Source: Bacteroidaceae bacterium (GTDB lineage Bacteria; Bacteroidota; Bacteroidia; Bacteroidales; Bacteroidaceae). Taken from it: a stretch of 64,000 nucleotides of DNA. The translations under genes and the position numbers were made by a program. Positions 27,478 through 37,332 of the stretch are shown here, in pieces. Position 1 is the first letter of the stretch. Each line of letters starts with the position of its first letter. Under the pieces are notes generated by a model. It saw only the letters and a list, made by a program, of their open reading frames with translations, had not been told where the DNA came from and did no database searches. The stretch is taken from the NCBI GenBank assembly GCA_024401095.1, contig JAKSLR010000002.1:1-64000 (forward strand), written 5' to 3'.

Positions 27478-29064
27478 TTACTTGATGAGATTGCCTAAGA
27501 CATCTCTGGTCACTTTATTGATGACTGTAGTGGTTGCTGTTTTGGTAGCCTTGTTGATGGCTCCTTTTACACCACCAGTCTTAGTCTTTTTGCCGGTTAC
27601 AGAATTTGCAACTTCTGTTGCTACACTGCGACCAACACTACCAATAACTGCTGCAATAACAGCAGAGAAGATGGTCCCGATCCAACTTTTTTTCTTCTTT
27701 CCGCCCTTTGCTTCTTTGGCAGCAGCCTTTTCCTCTTCTTCTATAGCTTTAGCTTCTTCTGCTTCCTTTGCTGCTTTTTCGCTTTCGGCTAACAGAACCT
27801 CAAAAGCACTCTCGCGATCTTCTGCTTTGTCGTACTTACCGTAGATGTTAGAACTTTTGATTAAGTTTTCACGCTGTTGATTGTCAATGGCACCAATCTG
27901 GCTTAAAGGGAAGAGAATTTTAGCCCGTTGAACAATGCTTGGTGATCCCTTTTCATCCAGGAACGATACCAGTGCTTCTCCGGTAGAAAGTGTCGTTATG
28001 GCTTCATAAGTATCTAGCTCAGGATTGGCGCGGAATGTGTCTGCTGCGGTCTTCACTGCTTTTTGGTCTTTTGGAGTGAAAGCACGCAATGCATGTTGAA
28101 CCTTGTTTCCACATTGTCCCAGAATGGATTCTGGAATATCGGTAGGGTTCTGAGTTACGAAATACACGCCTACTCCCTTGCTTCGGATGAGTCGAATCAC
28201 TTGCTCAATCTTATCTACTAATGCTTTGGAGGTGCCATTGAATAGCATGTGTGCTTCATCAAAGAAGAAAACCAGCTTTGGATACTCCAGGTCACCAACC
28301 TCTGGCAAGGTGGTATAGAGTTCAGAAAGTAACCAGAGCAAGAAAGTGGAATAGAGCTTTGGTTGAAGCATAAGCTTGTCTGCAGCCAGTACACTGAGAA
28401 TACCCTTACCCTGTGCATTAGTTTGAAGAAGGTCATAGATGTTGAATTCTGGCTTTCCGAAGAATTTATTGCCTCCCTGGCTTTCAATGCTCAGTAATGC
28501 ACGTTGGATGGCGCCTACACTGGCAGCTGATACATTGCCATAGCTTGTCGTATATTCTTTGGCATGCTTGGATACATAATCTAGCATGGCACGTAAGTCC
28601 TTTAGATCATCCAACAAGAGGCCTCTGTCGTCAGCAATACGGAATACAATCTCCAGTACACCAGATTGAGTTTCATTTAGCTCTAAAAGACGTGAAAGAA
28701 GTTGAGGTCCCATGCTGGAGATGGTAGTACGCATAGGATGACCTTGCTCACCGTAAACATCGTAGAGACGAACAGGATTTGCACCGAATTGTGGATTTTC
28801 AATACCGAATTCTGCACAACGCTTTTCGATGAATCCGCTCATCTTACCGGTTTGGCTGACGCCGGATAGGTCGCCTTTCATGTCGGCCATAAAACATGGT
28901 ACGCCTGCTTGTGAGAAACTTTCGGCAAGAACCTGCAGAGTAACGGTTTTTCCTGTACCCGTTGCACCTGCAATAAGGCCGTGACGGTTGGACATTTTAC
29001 CAATAATACTGATTGGTCCATTTGGACCGTGAGCTACGTAAAGCCCTTTCTGATTGTCAAACAT
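27478..29064 (-). CDS. HerA-like ATPase, DUF853 family
   Basis: A 528-residue RecA-fold ATPase. Walker A is [14 protein letters not shown] near residue 33 and Walker B is [13 protein letters not shown]. The whole-length pattern ([20 protein letters not shown], then [20 protein letters not shown]) matches DUF853, sometimes annotated helicase HerA-like. The last ~100 residues have a Glu/Lys/Ala coiled coil followed by a Gly/Val/Ala-rich tail of unusual make-up. It is transcribed alone. The nuclease partner NurA is not nearby. Cellular function is unknown, perhaps DNA translocation. Confidence 0.88.
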   Translation of the reverse strand: MFDNQKGLYVAHGPNGPISIIGKMSNRHGLIAGATGTGKTVTLQVLAESFSQAGVPCFMADMKGDLSGVSQTGKMSGFIEKRCAEFGIENPQFGANPVRLYDVYGEQGHPMRTTISSMGPQLLSRLLELNETQSGVLEIVFRIADDRGLLLDDLKDLRAMLDYVSKHAKEYTTSYGNVSAASVGAIQRALLSIESQGGNKFFGKPEFNIYDLLQTNAQGKGILSVLAADKLMLQPKLYSTFLLWLLSELYTTLPEVGDLEYPKLVFFFDEAHMLFNGTSKALVDKIEQVIRLIRSKGVGVYFVTQNPTDIPESILGQCGNKVQHALRAFTPKDQKAVKTAADTFRANPELDTYEAITTLSTGEALVSFLDEKGSPSIVQRAKILFPLSQIGAIDNQQRENLIKSSNIYGKYDKAEDRESAFEVLLAESEKAAKEAEEAKAIEEEEKAAAKEAKGGKKKKSWIGTIFSAVIAAVIGSVGRSVATEVANSVTGKKTKTGGVKGAINKATKTATTTVINKVTRDVLGNLIK

Positions 29065-29088
29065 GCTATTCTTTTTTTGTTTTGCTCA

Positions 29089-29096
29089 CAAAGATA
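29089..29096 (-). promoter_or_regulatory. -7 box for the HerA-like gene
   Basis: On the minus strand this reads TATCTTTG, 24 bp before the start at 29064. It lies back to back, 12 bp from the -7 box of the exonuclease III gene. Confidence 0.5.
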
Positions 29097-29108
29097 TGAA
29101 ATTTATTT

Positions 29109-29116
29109 TATCTTTG
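29109..29116 (+). promoter_or_regulatory. -7 box for exonuclease III
   Basis: TATCTTTG lies 28 bp before the ATG at 29145. Together with 29089-29096 it forms an inverted pair, so the two divergent promoters probably compete for polymerase. Confidence 0.5.
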
Positions 29117-29144
29117 CAGCTAAGATTATAAAAAATAAAAAGAT

Positions 29145-29903
29145 ATGAAGCTCATTTCGTGGAATGTGAACGGGTTACGTGCCTGTTGTGGCAAGGGTGA
29201 TTTCGAGAAGGCTTTTAATGGTTTAGAAGCCGATTTCTTTTGCCTTCAGGAAACAAAAATGCAGGAGGGGCAGTTAGACATCGCTTTCCCTGGTTATCAG
29301 TCATACTGGAACTATGCAGAGAAAAAGGGATATTCTGGAACGGCTATTTTTACAAAGCATACGCCCTTGTCTGTGACTTATGGCATTGGTGTAGAAGAAC
29401 ATGACCATGAAGGGCGTGTCATAACACTGGAAATGGATCGGTTCTATTTGGTAACTTGTTATACTCCAAATTCTCAAGATGGACTTCGTAGACTGGATTA
29501 CCGTATGACTTGGGAAGACGATTTCCTGGCATATCTCAAGAAACTTGAGAAAAAAAAGCCTGTTGTAGTTTGTGGAGACTTGAATGTGGCACATCAGGAA
29601 ATTGACTTAAAGAACCCTAAAACGAACCGTAAGAATGCGGGCTTTACCGATGAGGAACGTGAGAAGATGACGGTATTGCTGAGTAACGGCTTTATTGATA
29701 CGTTTCGTTATTTCTATCCAGAACAGAAAGACATCTATTCCTGGTGGTCCTATCGTTTCAGTGCACGTGCAAAGAATGCAGGATGGCGTATTGATTATTT
29801 CTTGACATCTGAGAGTTTGAAGGAGTATTTGAAAGATGCATCTATCCATACAGAAATTTTTGGCTCAGACCATTGCCCTGTAGAGCTTGTCATGGAATTT
29901 TAA
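29145..29903 (+). CDS. xth: Exodeoxyribonuclease III (AP endonuclease)
   Basis: A 252-residue Mg-dependent enzyme of base-excision repair that cuts at abasic sites and removes 3' blocks. All family motifs are present: WNVNGLRA at the start, CLQETKM (metal Glu), [34 protein letters not shown] and the final GSDHCPVEL (catalytic His). Its stop overlaps the convergent comEC stop by 4 bp. Confidence 0.97.
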   Translation: MKLISWNVNGLRACCGKGDFEKAFNGLEADFFCLQETKMQEGQLDIAFPGYQSYWNYAEKKGYSGTAIFTKHTPLSVTYGIGVEEHDHEGRVITLEMDRFYLVTCYTPNSQDGLRRLDYRMTWEDDFLAYLKKLEKKKPVVVCGDLNVAHQEIDLKNPKTNRKNAGFTDEEREKMTVLLSNGFIDTFRYFYPEQKDIYSWWSYRFSARAKNAGWRIDYFLTSESLKEYLKDASIHTEIFGSDHCPVELVMEF

Positions 29904-31453
29904 AGCCCTATATTATAAAGTATCAACAGGCATATCATACAGATCTCTAACTGAATAATACTCTTGGAATCCTTCTTGATCAGGTATTTCAAGAGTATTG
30001 CTATTAGAATGTAGCTTATTAAAAGTGAACCTGTTCTGAAATTAGGAATTGAAAGTTGTGCTCCAGGTAAATGCTGGACTATAGAAATAATGAATTCTTG
30101 TATTTTCATTATTTTAATCAATATAGCTGTAAGAATTGTTTCTTTTCCGATAATTAATATTCCGATGGACAAATAGATAGTGAGTGGAGTAAAAAACAGG
30201 CAAATCAGTAAATTAGTCAGCAAAAAATAAATAGGGAAGGTACCAAAATGATAGAGACTGAGAGGTAGGACTGCCAGTTGGGCACTTAGGCAGGTTTGTA
30301 TGGTTTTCTGAATAGTGTTTGCGATGAATGATATTTTCTTATAAAGTGGCATGAATAAGAATATGCCTCCGACTGCTGCAAAAGAAAGTTGAAACCCTAT
30401 ATCAAAGAGATTTATAGGTTTTATAATCAGCAAAATGATAGCTGTCAGTGCCCATCGGTCCATTGCCATGGTGCGTTCTGAGGAAAATGGTGTAAGGATA
30501 AGTAGGGTCAGCATGAAACCTGCCCTAACCGCAGAAATTGGTAGGCCGACTAAGAGAATAAATCCCCAGGTTCCTGTTATCATTAGGGTATTCTTTACTT
30601 TTGGGGGACACCAGTAGAATATCCATCCAAACAGTAAAGTTATAAAGGAAATGTGCATTCCACTCAATGCCAACAGATGACTTAATCCTGTAGCCGAATA
30701 GGCGTCTTTCTGCTCTACTGTCAGTGTAGATTTATCACCAAGAAGCATGGCGTGAACCAGTGCACGAGTGTCACCGTCAGAAAGAGACGTATCAATCCTT
30801 TGCTCTAATTGATCTCGAAGCTGCATCGCTTTCATTCGTATGAAAGTGAGTTTCGGTAATTTGAAAGGTGTACACCTTTTCCAGTTTCCTCGTGAAACAA
30901 AACCTGTTTGAGTAATTCCTCTTGTTTTTAAATAGGTAATGTAGTCAAAGTTTTTAGAAAGATTTTCTGGTAATTGTAACTTCGTTTTTATTTGTAAGAA
31001 TGTGCCTGTTTTTAATCTTTTGCTGTCATCATCTTTTGAAATGTATAGTAGTATCTTTTGTGTATGATTTTCAGGTTGAAAGACAATGGCATAGGTCTTG
31101 GGCTTTTCTGTAGGTTTTTCTATAATTACCCCATGTAGTTGAATATAGCCATTTGCCGGTATTGGGTTTAACCCTTGCATGGTATGACTAGACCATAGGA
31201 TGCTGAGGTTGAAAAATATAAAGGCTGTCAGCCCCAGAAATAACTTCTGGAGGTTTTGGGAAAAAGGAGAATTCGCAATTCTCTTCTGCAGGAAAAGCAA
31301 TCCGAAAAAACCGATGAGGGTTATGTAAAGAAGAATGTTTCTCTGTGAATAAATCCCAATGTGATAACAGAGGCCTATGTAGGTGCCTGCTGCGAGTGGA
31401 AGCATGAGGAAGAGCAAAGGAGATTCTTTGCTAGCTTGAAGCCTGATGCGCAA
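29900..31453 (-). CDS. comEC: ComEC/Rec2-family DNA channel, short form
   Basis: A 517-residue integral membrane protein. It has an N-terminal DUF4131-like part (residues ~25-215, with an OB-like stretch) and the Competence domain ([20 protein letters not shown] near residue 260, then about seven helices). The metallo-beta-lactamase-like nuclease domain of full ComEC (~750 residues) is absent. The start is a TTG at 31451-31453, chosen because a -7 box (31475-31482) leaves only ~14 nt of leader and the next Met would remove conserved residues. It is likely the uptake channel for transforming DNA. Confidence 0.85.
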   Translation of the reverse strand: MRIRLQASKESPLLFLMLPLAAGTYIGLCYHIGIYSQRNILLYITLIGFFGLLFLQKRIANSPFSQNLQKLFLGLTAFIFFNLSILWSSHTMQGLNPIPANGYIQLHGVIIEKPTEKPKTYAIVFQPENHTQKILLYISKDDDSKRLKTGTFLQIKTKLQLPENLSKNFDYITYLKTRGITQTGFVSRGNWKRCTPFKLPKLTFIRMKAMQLRDQLEQRIDTSLSDGDTRALVHAMLLGDKSTLTVEQKDAYSATGLSHLLALSGMHISFITLLFGWIFYWCPPKVKNTLMITGTWGFILLVGLPISAVRAGFMLTLLILTPFSSERTMAMDRWALTAIILLIIKPINLFDIGFQLSFAAVGGIFLFMPLYKKISFIANTIQKTIQTCLSAQLAVLPLSLYHFGTFPIYFLLTNLLICLFFTPLTIYLSIGILIIGKETILTAILIKIMKIQEFIISIVQHLPGAQLSIPNFRTGSLLISYILIAILLKYLIKKDSKSIIQLEICMICLLILYNIGL

Positions 31454-31474
31454 TTCTGTAAGAATAAGTTACTG

Positions 31475-31482
31475 CAAAGATA
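31475..31482 (-). promoter_or_regulatory. -7 box for comEC
   Basis: On the minus strand this reads TATCTTTG, 21 bp before the TTG start. It supports that start. No -33 TTTG is seen. Confidence 0.45.
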
Positions 31483-31520
31483 CAAAAAAGTTTGGAAAAG
31501 CCTTCATCTCTTTCAAATTG

Positions 31521-31552
31521 TTTGCAAAATAGTGCTTTTTGTATTAACTTTG
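31521..31552 (+). promoter_or_regulatory. Canonical promoter of the AGCS symporter gene
   Basis: TTTG (31521-31524), a 20-nt spacer and TAACTTTG (31545-31552) match the Bacteroidetes consensus, 29 bp before the ATG. Confidence 0.8.
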
Positions 31553-31581
31553 CGCGGAATTTTAGGATATAATATAGATTT

Positions 31582-32943
31582 ATGGAACAAATACAAATTA
31601 TTGCTGACGAGATTAGTAGCTTTTTGTGGGGATGGCCCATGATGATTCTTCTGTTGGGTACCCATTTATTTTTGACAATACGCTTGCGTTTTCCGCAGCT
31701 GAAGATTTTTAAGGCGATTAGATTATCTATAAAAAAGGATAAGGGGTCAGAAGGCGATGTCAGCCAGTTTGCAGCATTGGCAACTTCTCTGGCTGCAACC
31801 ATAGGAACTGGTAATATCGTGGGTGTAGCAACAGCAGTGGCGTTAGGTGGTCCTGGTGCAATCTTCTGGTGCTGGCTGACAGGTGTCTTTGGTATTGCTA
31901 CCAAATATGGTGAAGGGCTTGTAGCTGTGAAATTCCGACAAGTAACTAGTGATGGCACTATGTTAGGTGGCCCTATGTACGCTCTCGAAAAAGGACTTCA
32001 TATGAAATGGCTGGCTGTTTTGTTTTGCATTTTTACAATGTTGGCTTCTCTGGGTATAGGTAGTACTGTTCAAAGCAATTCTATTTCAACAACTCTTTTT
32101 GAAACTTACAATGTTCCCGTGGAATTGACAGGTGTTGTCATTTCTTTTATTCTTTTCTTGGTTGTTGTATTTGGTGTAAAAGGTATCGCGCGTGTTTGTT
32201 CTGCTGTCGTACCTTTCATGGCTTTGTTTTATATTCTCGGCTGCTTTTATATTTTGGGTATAAACCATGCATATGTATGGCCTGCTATTAAGCTTATTGT
32301 ACAATCTGCCTTTAATCCTGCTGCTGCAGGAGGCGGATTTGTGGGTGGAACGGTTTTGATGGCTGCTCGTTACGGAATGGCAAGAGGTCTGTTCTCCAAT
32401 GAATCAGGACTCGGTTCTGCACCTATTGTTGCGGCTGCAGCGAAGACTAGGAATTCAGTTAGACAAGCTTTGGTTTCTTCTACTGGAACATTCTGGGATA
32501 CCGTTGTCATTTGTGCTCTTACAGGAATTGTACTGATTAGCTGTATTTTGTCCGGAAATTTGAGTTATGATGATGGAGCTTCTCTTACTAAGCATGCCTT
32601 TGGCCTGATTCCTGTTGTCGGTACACCAATCTTGGTGATTGGTATGGTTTTCTTTGCCTTTACTACAACATTGGGTTGGTGCTATTATTCAGAACGTGCT
32701 TTTGAATATCTATTTGGAAAAAGGTACATTTTGATATTCCGAGTCTTGTATTGCCTGACTTGTCTTATGGGTGCAGTGGTCAACTTGTCTTTAGTTTGGA
32801 GTTTTGCAGATTCTGCCAATGCTTTGATGGCAATTCCAAACCTTATTTCACTGCTTCTTCTTTCAGGTCTGATTGTACGTGAGACACGTAAATATCTGTG
32901 GAATGATAAGTTAGATGATTTTGACCCAGAACTTAATAATTAG
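31582..32943 (+). CDS. Alanine/glycine:cation symporter (AGCS family)
   Basis: A 453-residue inner-membrane protein with 10-11 hydrophobic segments, importing alanine or glycine with Na+ or H+. Family signatures include AATIGTGNIVGVATAVALGG, WCWLTGVFGIATKYGEG and ARGLFSNESGLGSAPIVAAA. It has its own canonical promoter. Its 3' end overlaps the convergent DUF4230 gene by 11 bp. Confidence 0.95.
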   Translation: MEQIQIIADEISSFLWGWPMMILLLGTHLFLTIRLRFPQLKIFKAIRLSIKKDKGSEGDVSQFAALATSLAATIGTGNIVGVATAVALGGPGAIFWCWLTGVFGIATKYGEGLVAVKFRQVTSDGTMLGGPMYALEKGLHMKWLAVLFCIFTMLASLGIGSTVQSNSISTTLFETYNVPVELTGVVISFILFLVVVFGVKGIARVCSAVVPFMALFYILGCFYILGINHAYVWPAIKLIVQSAFNPAAAGGGFVGGTVLMAARYGMARGLFSNESGLGSAPIVAAAAKTRNSVRQALVSSTGTFWDTVVICALTGIVLISCILSGNLSYDDGASLTKHAFGLIPVVGTPILVIGMVFFAFTTTLGWCYYSERAFEYLFGKRYILIFRVLYCLTCLMGAVVNLSLVWSFADSANALMAIPNLISLLLLSGLIVRETRKYLWNDKLDDFDPELNN

Positions 32944-33541
32944 TAAAGGCTAATTCAACCTCCTTGAATCCAAAGGACTTGATGAAGGATGTGATTTCCT
33001 GTTCTGCATTGTCTTGTGCAGTTTTCAGGTTTTTCTCTGTGACACAGCGTTCCTTCATCAAGTCTTTTGCTTTGTTGTAAAGCGCCTTCATGGCAGTTGC
33101 ATCCCAATCTCCTTCTTGATAAAAGGTTCGTGTTTTAGCTTCGTTTATGAAATTTTCATCCATCAGTTCTATGGCAGGAAGATAAATCCTGGCTGTGTCT
33201 CCACTTGTGAAGAACCAGTCTGATCCTTTGAGCTTTTCCATATTCAGCCCAAAATGTAAAGTCCCTGTATAGATTCGTGAAAGTGCATCGTCGCTTGTGA
33301 TCAGATGCTTGCGTACTGTGTCCACCATCTCTTCGGTCTCAATATTCAGAAAGACCCATTGACCAATCTCTTCTATGTCTCTGATTTCTTCTGGAGAGAT
33401 GAGTATTTTTCCCTCGTTAGTGGTTTCTAAAGCTACTAGAGGTTCTTCCTTACATTTTATGTAGCAGAATAAAACAACCAGTGCAGCGGCAATTAGGCCA
33501 GCCAGAAACCATTTTCCTTTGTGGATATGTTGTCCTATCAT
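32933..33541 (-). CDS. DUF4230 family membrane-anchored protein (second copy)
   Basis: A 202-residue protein with one N-terminal transmembrane helix (residues ~12-28, ending in Cys residues) and an exported domain. DUF4230 proteins are uncharacterised; their fold is thought to resemble membrane-bound periplasmic proteins. Here the pattern LISPEEIRDIEEIGQWVFLN and a C-terminal helical segment ending SFGFKEVELAF parallel the upstream paralogue (3 bp away). They are likely co-expressed, perhaps as partners. Confidence 0.78.
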   Translation of the reverse strand: MIGQHIHKGKWFLAGLIAAALVVLFCYIKCKEEPLVALETTNEGKILISPEEIRDIEEIGQWVFLNIETEEMVDTVRKHLITSDDALSRIYTGTLHFGLNMEKLKGSDWFFTSGDTARIYLPAIELMDENFINEAKTRTFYQEGDWDATAMKALYNKAKDLMKERCVTEKNLKTAQDNAEQEITSFIKSFGFKEVELAFTNY

Positions 33542-33544
33542 GGC

Positions 33545-34303
33545 TTATTCCTTTTTAGATTTGACATTAAAGACATTGCCATCCACTAATCTGGAAAGGT
33601 CAGCTGCATCATATGCTTCCTTACTGAATGCAATGCGTATGTTCTCTTCCTTATATCCCATTCGGGTGATGATTGGAACCAGTGTCCGTGTAGCGCTTAG
33701 CTTGGCATGTTCCAAAATATCGCTGTTTAGAATGTTTTCTGCTATTGAGTTCAGCCCCTGACGATGAAGTGCTTCCTGTTCTTTTGCAGAATAACTGTCT
33801 CGTGTAATACTGACGTGGCTCTTCGTGTTTTCATGATCAATGACGGTTGAAGTTACTTCAATATGGGGATCTGGTAGTGTGACTAAAATCCGTTCTCCGT
33901 CAGTCTGTATGTTGTTTTGGCTAAAAGCTCCTAAGTCCACATAGGCCTTAAGGGTCGCATCCATAGGGACTGCTATGCGTCGGTCAGTGAATGGTATATC
34001 CATTTTCATGCCCATTAAACTAAGTCGTTTCTGGTCTTCATGGGTAATGATCTTGTGTACCTGGTATTCGGTGGTGTAAAGCCGTGAGCAGTTCTGAATG
34101 CGGAAAATGAGCTGTTCCATATCAGGATCCATTTCTGGCTGTTTCATGTCTACAGCATTCTCTACTAAAGGATCGGTGCTCTTGCAGCTTTTGACCGAAA
34201 TAATCAGTATTCCTATAATGGCCAGCACAATAACGGTAAGATACAATTGCTTCTTGTTTCTTCTCAATTGTTCCTTTATTGCTGATTGTTGTTCCTTCTC
34301 CAT
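33545..34303 (-). CDS. DUF4230 family membrane-anchored protein (first copy)
   Basis: A 252-residue protein with a basic N-terminus, one transmembrane helix (about 22-40, LYLTVIVLAIIGILIISVKS) and a DUF4230 domain: a strand-rich part with MDIPFTDRRIAVPMDATLKA, then a helical part ending IITRMGYKEENIRIAFS. It precedes its paralogue by 3 bp. Function is unknown. Confidence 0.8.
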   Translation of the reverse strand: MEKEQQSAIKEQLRRNKKQLYLTVIVLAIIGILIISVKSCKSTDPLVENAVDMKQPEMDPDMEQLIFRIQNCSRLYTTEYQVHKIITHEDQKRLSLMGMKMDIPFTDRRIAVPMDATLKAYVDLGAFSQNNIQTDGERILVTLPDPHIEVTSTVIDHENTKSHVSITRDSYSAKEQEALHRQGLNSIAENILNSDILEHAKLSATRTLVPIITRMGYKEENIRIAFSKEAYDAADLSRLVDGNVFNVKSKKE

Positions 34304-34326
34304 ATATAAATCTGTTCTTTATGTCG

Positions 34327-34334
34327 CAAATTTA
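34327..34334 (-). promoter_or_regulatory. -7 box for the DUF4230 pair
   Basis: On the minus strand this reads TAAATTTG, 23 bp before the first DUF4230 start. Confidence 0.45.
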
Positions 34335-34374
34335 AGTATAAGAGAGAATAAAATGAATTTTTTATTGTAAAATA

Positions 34375-34497
34375 TTTGTTTTTTCAATATTTTTTTCTCA
34401 ATTTTGCATCAGTTTTCATAAGCATAAAAGTATAGTTGAGTTTTTAGTTTTCTCACTAAGAGTCCACACGTTGTGAAACGAGTGGACTTATTTTTTG
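34375..34497 (+). ncRNA. Candidate small RNA with promoter and intrinsic terminator
   Basis: TTTG (34375-34378), a 20-nt spacer and CAATTTTG (34399-34406, one mismatch to TAnnTTTG) form a promoter with no coding region behind it. Transcription from about 34413 would end at a hairpin (34461-34472 with 34477-34488; one A-A mismatch, GTGA loop) followed by TATTTTTTG, giving an RNA of ~80 nt. No other plus-strand gene upstream needs this terminator. Confidence 0.45.
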
Positions 34498-34525
34498 TGT
34501 ATCTCAATCTTTTTTCGTTTCTTTG
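34494..34525 (+). promoter_or_regulatory. Promoter of the DUF4738 lipoprotein gene
   Basis: TTTG (34494-34497), a 20-nt spacer and TTTCTTTG (34518-34525, one mismatch) precede the ATG at 34548 by 22 bp. Its -33 box lies within the T-run of the preceding hairpin. Confidence 0.6.
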
Positions 34526-34547
34526 CATGAACTTATACAAAATAGCC

Positions 34548-35156
34548 ATGAATAAAATGAAATACATTCTCTCTGTTCTTGTTTTTGGACTTGTGTTTAC
34601 AGGTTGCAAGAATAATGTCAAGCAGACTGATGAAGAAATAGAGAAGGAACTGTCAATCGAAGAAATTGTCAATGAGAGTTTAAGTGGTGATCAGCGTTCT
34701 CAAGAACAGAACATCAAGGATACCGTATCAGTAGGAGGTAAGGTCTATACTTATGAAATTCATCGTATCTCAAGCGATGATTTGCCAACAGTAAAAGGTG
34801 ATTTCTCTCACAATGCCGTGTTTTACGACAATACTGCAAGTCTAAAGGTTTCTTTAGGAGATAAGGTGATTTACAGTAACACTTTTACAAAAAATAGTTT
34901 TGCTAATTTTGTGGAGTCAGAAATGATGAGTAAGTCTATTCTTGAGGGCTTGGTTTTTGATCATGCCATTAAGGGAGGTATCCAATTTGCGGCCGCAGTA
35001 GGTTATCCACAGGAAGATGACATGTATGTACCTCTATTAGTTAAGGTAATGACAGACGGTTCTGTAAAGATAGAAAAAGATCCATTGAGCAGTACAGCCA
35101 GTGAGGCTGATCTTGAGCCTGAGACCGGTGAGTCTGATGCTGATTTAGGAGTATAA
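34548..35156 (+). CDS. DUF4738 lipoprotein
   Basis: A 202-residue lipoprotein from ATG 34548 (an alternative Met lies 3 codons later); a longer frame from 34473 runs through the promoter. Signal peptide with lipobox VFTGCKN. The body (VGGKVYTYEIHRISSDDLP, FTKNSFANF, ILEGLVFDHAIKGGIQFAAA, VGYPQEDDMYVPLL) fits DUF4738, a Bacteroidetes family without known function. The C-terminus is Glu/Asp-rich. A strong terminator follows. Confidence 0.8.
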   Translation: MNKMKYILSVLVFGLVFTGCKNNVKQTDEEIEKELSIEEIVNESLSGDQRSQEQNIKDTVSVGGKVYTYEIHRISSDDLPTVKGDFSHNAVFYDNTASLKVSLGDKVIYSNTFTKNSFANFVESEMMSKSILEGLVFDHAIKGGIQFAAAVGYPQEDDMYVPLLVKVMTDGSVKIEKDPLSSTASEADLEPETGESDADLGV

Positions 35157-35176
35157 TGATTTTCTTTATAATAAAT

Positions 35177-35213
35177 CGCCTCTTTAGTTCAAATAGCTAA
35201 AGAGGCGTTTTTT
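35177..35213 (+). terminator. Terminator after the DUF4738 gene
   Basis: An 11-bp perfect stem (CGCCTCTTTAG at 35177-35187 with 35197-35207) is followed by TTTTTT. Its T-run touches the stop codon of the convergent HAD gene. Confidence 0.9.
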
Positions 35214-35943
35214 ATTGTTGTAAACATTCCCTAAGTGCTTCCCATTTTTCGGAAAGTTCGGTCATGGAATGCAGTAGAACATCGGCTCCGGCATTCCATA
35301 GGACGTCATCTGGTAAAGGACCTGTATTTACTGCTACTGTGAATAATCCTGCTTTAGAAGCGGCTTCAACACCTAGAGGGGCATTCTCTACTACCATACC
35401 TTCGTATTTTTCCAGTTTTCCTTTCTTCTGTCCTATTAAATAAGGTTCAGGATTAGGTTTGCCGTATTTTACATCATAGGCAGTAACCATTAATTCTTGG
35501 TGAAAGGTATCCGGAAAATGTTTGTTAAGGCGTTCCAGCAAGGATTGTTGTCCACTTCCTGTGACTAGGATAGGGGTAATGCTGTCTTCTTTTAATTGCT
35601 GCAGTAGTTCCCAGGCACCAGGCATAGGTTCTGCTGTAGGAAGTGCATTGAAGAGGTCTGATTTTAGTTTGTAGATTCTTTCCTTCTCCTCTTCTGTCGC
35701 ATCTCTATGCCATTGACGTTGGCTGATAAGATTGATGGTTCCTGCTCCGGTTCTTCCTTCATGCATATAGGCTTCGGCTTTTGGAAAATCAAAGCCGAGG
35801 CTTGTCATGGCTTTGTGCCAGGCTTCTGCATGGTTCTTCATGGAATCAAAGAGAACACCATCCATGTCAAAAAGCACGGCTTTGAGGTGCATGCCCTCAA
35901 AGCCGTGTCTATTTAAGTAAAGATCTCTTTCTTTTTCAAACAT
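35212..35943 (-). CDS. HAD-superfamily hydrolase (beta-phosphoglucomutase-like)
   Basis: A 243-residue cytoplasmic phosphatase or phosphomutase. HAD motif I is FDMDGVLFDS (nucleophile Asp), motif II is ILVTGSGQQ, motif III Lys is in KYGKPNPEPYL and motif IV is VVENAPLGVEAA. The cap sequence after motif I is of the beta-PGM/sugar-phosphatase subclass. An 18-residue N-terminal extension precedes the core; a Met at residue 18 could be the true start. It lies 9 bp after pgi, suggesting a role in sugar phosphate metabolism. Confidence 0.88.
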   Translation of the reverse strand: MFEKERDLYLNRHGFEGMHLKAVLFDMDGVLFDSMKNHAEAWHKAMTSLGFDFPKAEAYMHEGRTGAGTINLISQRQWHRDATEEEKERIYKLKSDLFNALPTAEPMPGAWELLQQLKEDSITPILVTGSGQQSLLERLNKHFPDTFHQELMVTAYDVKYGKPNPEPYLIGQKKGKLEKYEGMVVENAPLGVEAASKAGLFTVAVNTGPLPDDVLWNAGADVLLHSMTELSEKWEALRECLQQ

Positions 35944-35952
35944 AGGAGCTTC

Positions 35953-37281
35953 TTACTTCAGACGTGCCTGAATAGCTTCAGACTCCTTCTCGTAACCTGG
36001 CTTGTTCAGCAGGGCAAACATGTTCTTCTTGTATGCCTCAACACCTGGCTGGTTGAATGGGTTAACACCCAGAATGTAACCAGAGATACCGCAAGCACGC
36101 TCAAAGAAGTAAATCAGCTGACCCAAGTTATACTCATCCAGTACAGGAATTGTAATCTTGATGTTTGGAACACCACCGTCTACGTGTGCCAGCAATGTAC
36201 CCAGCTCAGCCATCTTGTTAACCTCGTCAACACGCTTGCCAGCCAAGAAGTTCAGACCATCCAGGTTCTCCTCATCGAATGGGAACAATACAGTCTTGTT
36301 TGCCTTCTCTACAGATACAACAGTCTCGAAGATAGTACGCTCGCCTTCCTGAATCCACTGACCCATTGAGTGCAGGTCGGTAGTGAAATCTACAGATGCT
36401 GGGAAGATACCCTTCAAATCTTTGCCTTCAGACTCACCGAACAGCTGCTTCCACCATTCCATCATGTAGTGCAGCTTTGGCTGATAGTTCACCAGGATTT
36501 CAGTCTTCTTTCCATAGCAGTACAATGCGTTACGCATTGCAGCATACTGAGCAGCTGGGTTCTCCTCGTAAGGAACGTCAGTGCCAGTTGCCTTCTCCAT
36601 ATCCTGAGCACCCTTTACCAGCGCCTTGATATCGTGACCAGCGCATGCGATAGCCAACAGACCTACAGGAGTCAGTACAGAGAAACGTCCACCTACGTTG
36701 TCTGGAATAACGAAAGTCTTGTAACCTTCCTTGGTAGCCAACTTACGTGCTGCGCCCTTTTCCTTATCGGTAACAGCTACGATCAAATCCTTAGCTTCTG
36801 CCTTGCCAACCTGCTTTTCCAACATGGTCTTTAACAGACGGAAAGCCAGAGCAGTCTCAGTAGTAGTACCACTCTTTGAAATATTGATGATAGCAAACTT
36901 CTTACCTGCTAACAGTTCCATCAGGTCTGCCAGATAATCCTCACCGATGTTGTTACCAGCGTATACGATGCGTGGGTTGTTGCCATTCAAACCGAAAGCG
37001 TGATCCAAAGCTTCGTTTACTGCACGTGGGCCCAGGTATGAACCACCGATACCAGCTACTACGATGATCTCTGCCTTAGAGCGGAGCAAATCTGCTGTAG
37101 CCTGTACTTCAGCGATGAACTCGTCTGTGATACTTGATGGAAGGTGTACCCAACCCAAGAAATCGTTACCAGGACCCTTGCCGCTTTCCAAAAGCTCGTT
37201 GCATGGAGCGGTCTTTGCTGCCATTGCTGCTAAGCTGCCGGCAGGAACAAAGCTTTGTGCTTTTTCAATGCAAAGTTTCAT
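35953..37281 (-). CDS. pgi: Glucose-6-phosphate isomerase
   Basis: A 442-residue glycolytic enzyme interconverting glucose-6-phosphate and fructose-6-phosphate. Key motifs: [33 protein letters not shown], the PGI signature [20 protein letters not shown] and the [14 protein letters not shown] segment with catalytic His. The length is of the shorter bacterial type. It follows gpsA by 51 bp without a -7 box, so it is likely transcribed from upstream. Confidence 0.97.
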   Translation of the reverse strand: MKLCIEKAQSFVPAGSLAAMAAKTAPCNELLESGKGPGNDFLGWVHLPSSITDEFIAEVQATADLLRSKAEIIVVAGIGGSYLGPRAVNEALDHAFGLNGNNPRIVYAGNNIGEDYLADLMELLAGKKFAIINISKSGTTTETALAFRLLKTMLEKQVGKAEAKDLIVAVTDKEKGAARKLATKEGYKTFVIPDNVGGRFSVLTPVGLLAIACAGHDIKALVKGAQDMEKATGTDVPYEENPAAQYAAMRNALYCYGKKTEILVNYQPKLHYMMEWWKQLFGESEGKDLKGIFPASVDFTTDLHSMGQWIQEGERTIFETVVSVEKANKTVLFPFDEENLDGLNFLAGKRVDEVNKMAELGTLLAHVDGGVPNIKITIPVLDEYNLGQLIYFFERACGISGYILGVNPFNQPGVEAYKKNMFALLNKPGYEKESEAIQARLK

Positions 37282-37332
37282 AATTATATTCTTATTTAGT
37301 TGTTAAATTACTATTCTTTTTTCCTAATTCAT

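Noticed and set aside
27478..29064. HerA-NurA or HerA-Sir2/DUF4297 antiviral pair
   Set aside because: The protein is of the DUF853 type and no NurA, SIR2 or DUF4297 partner is adjacent; the neighbour is ordinary exonuclease III.
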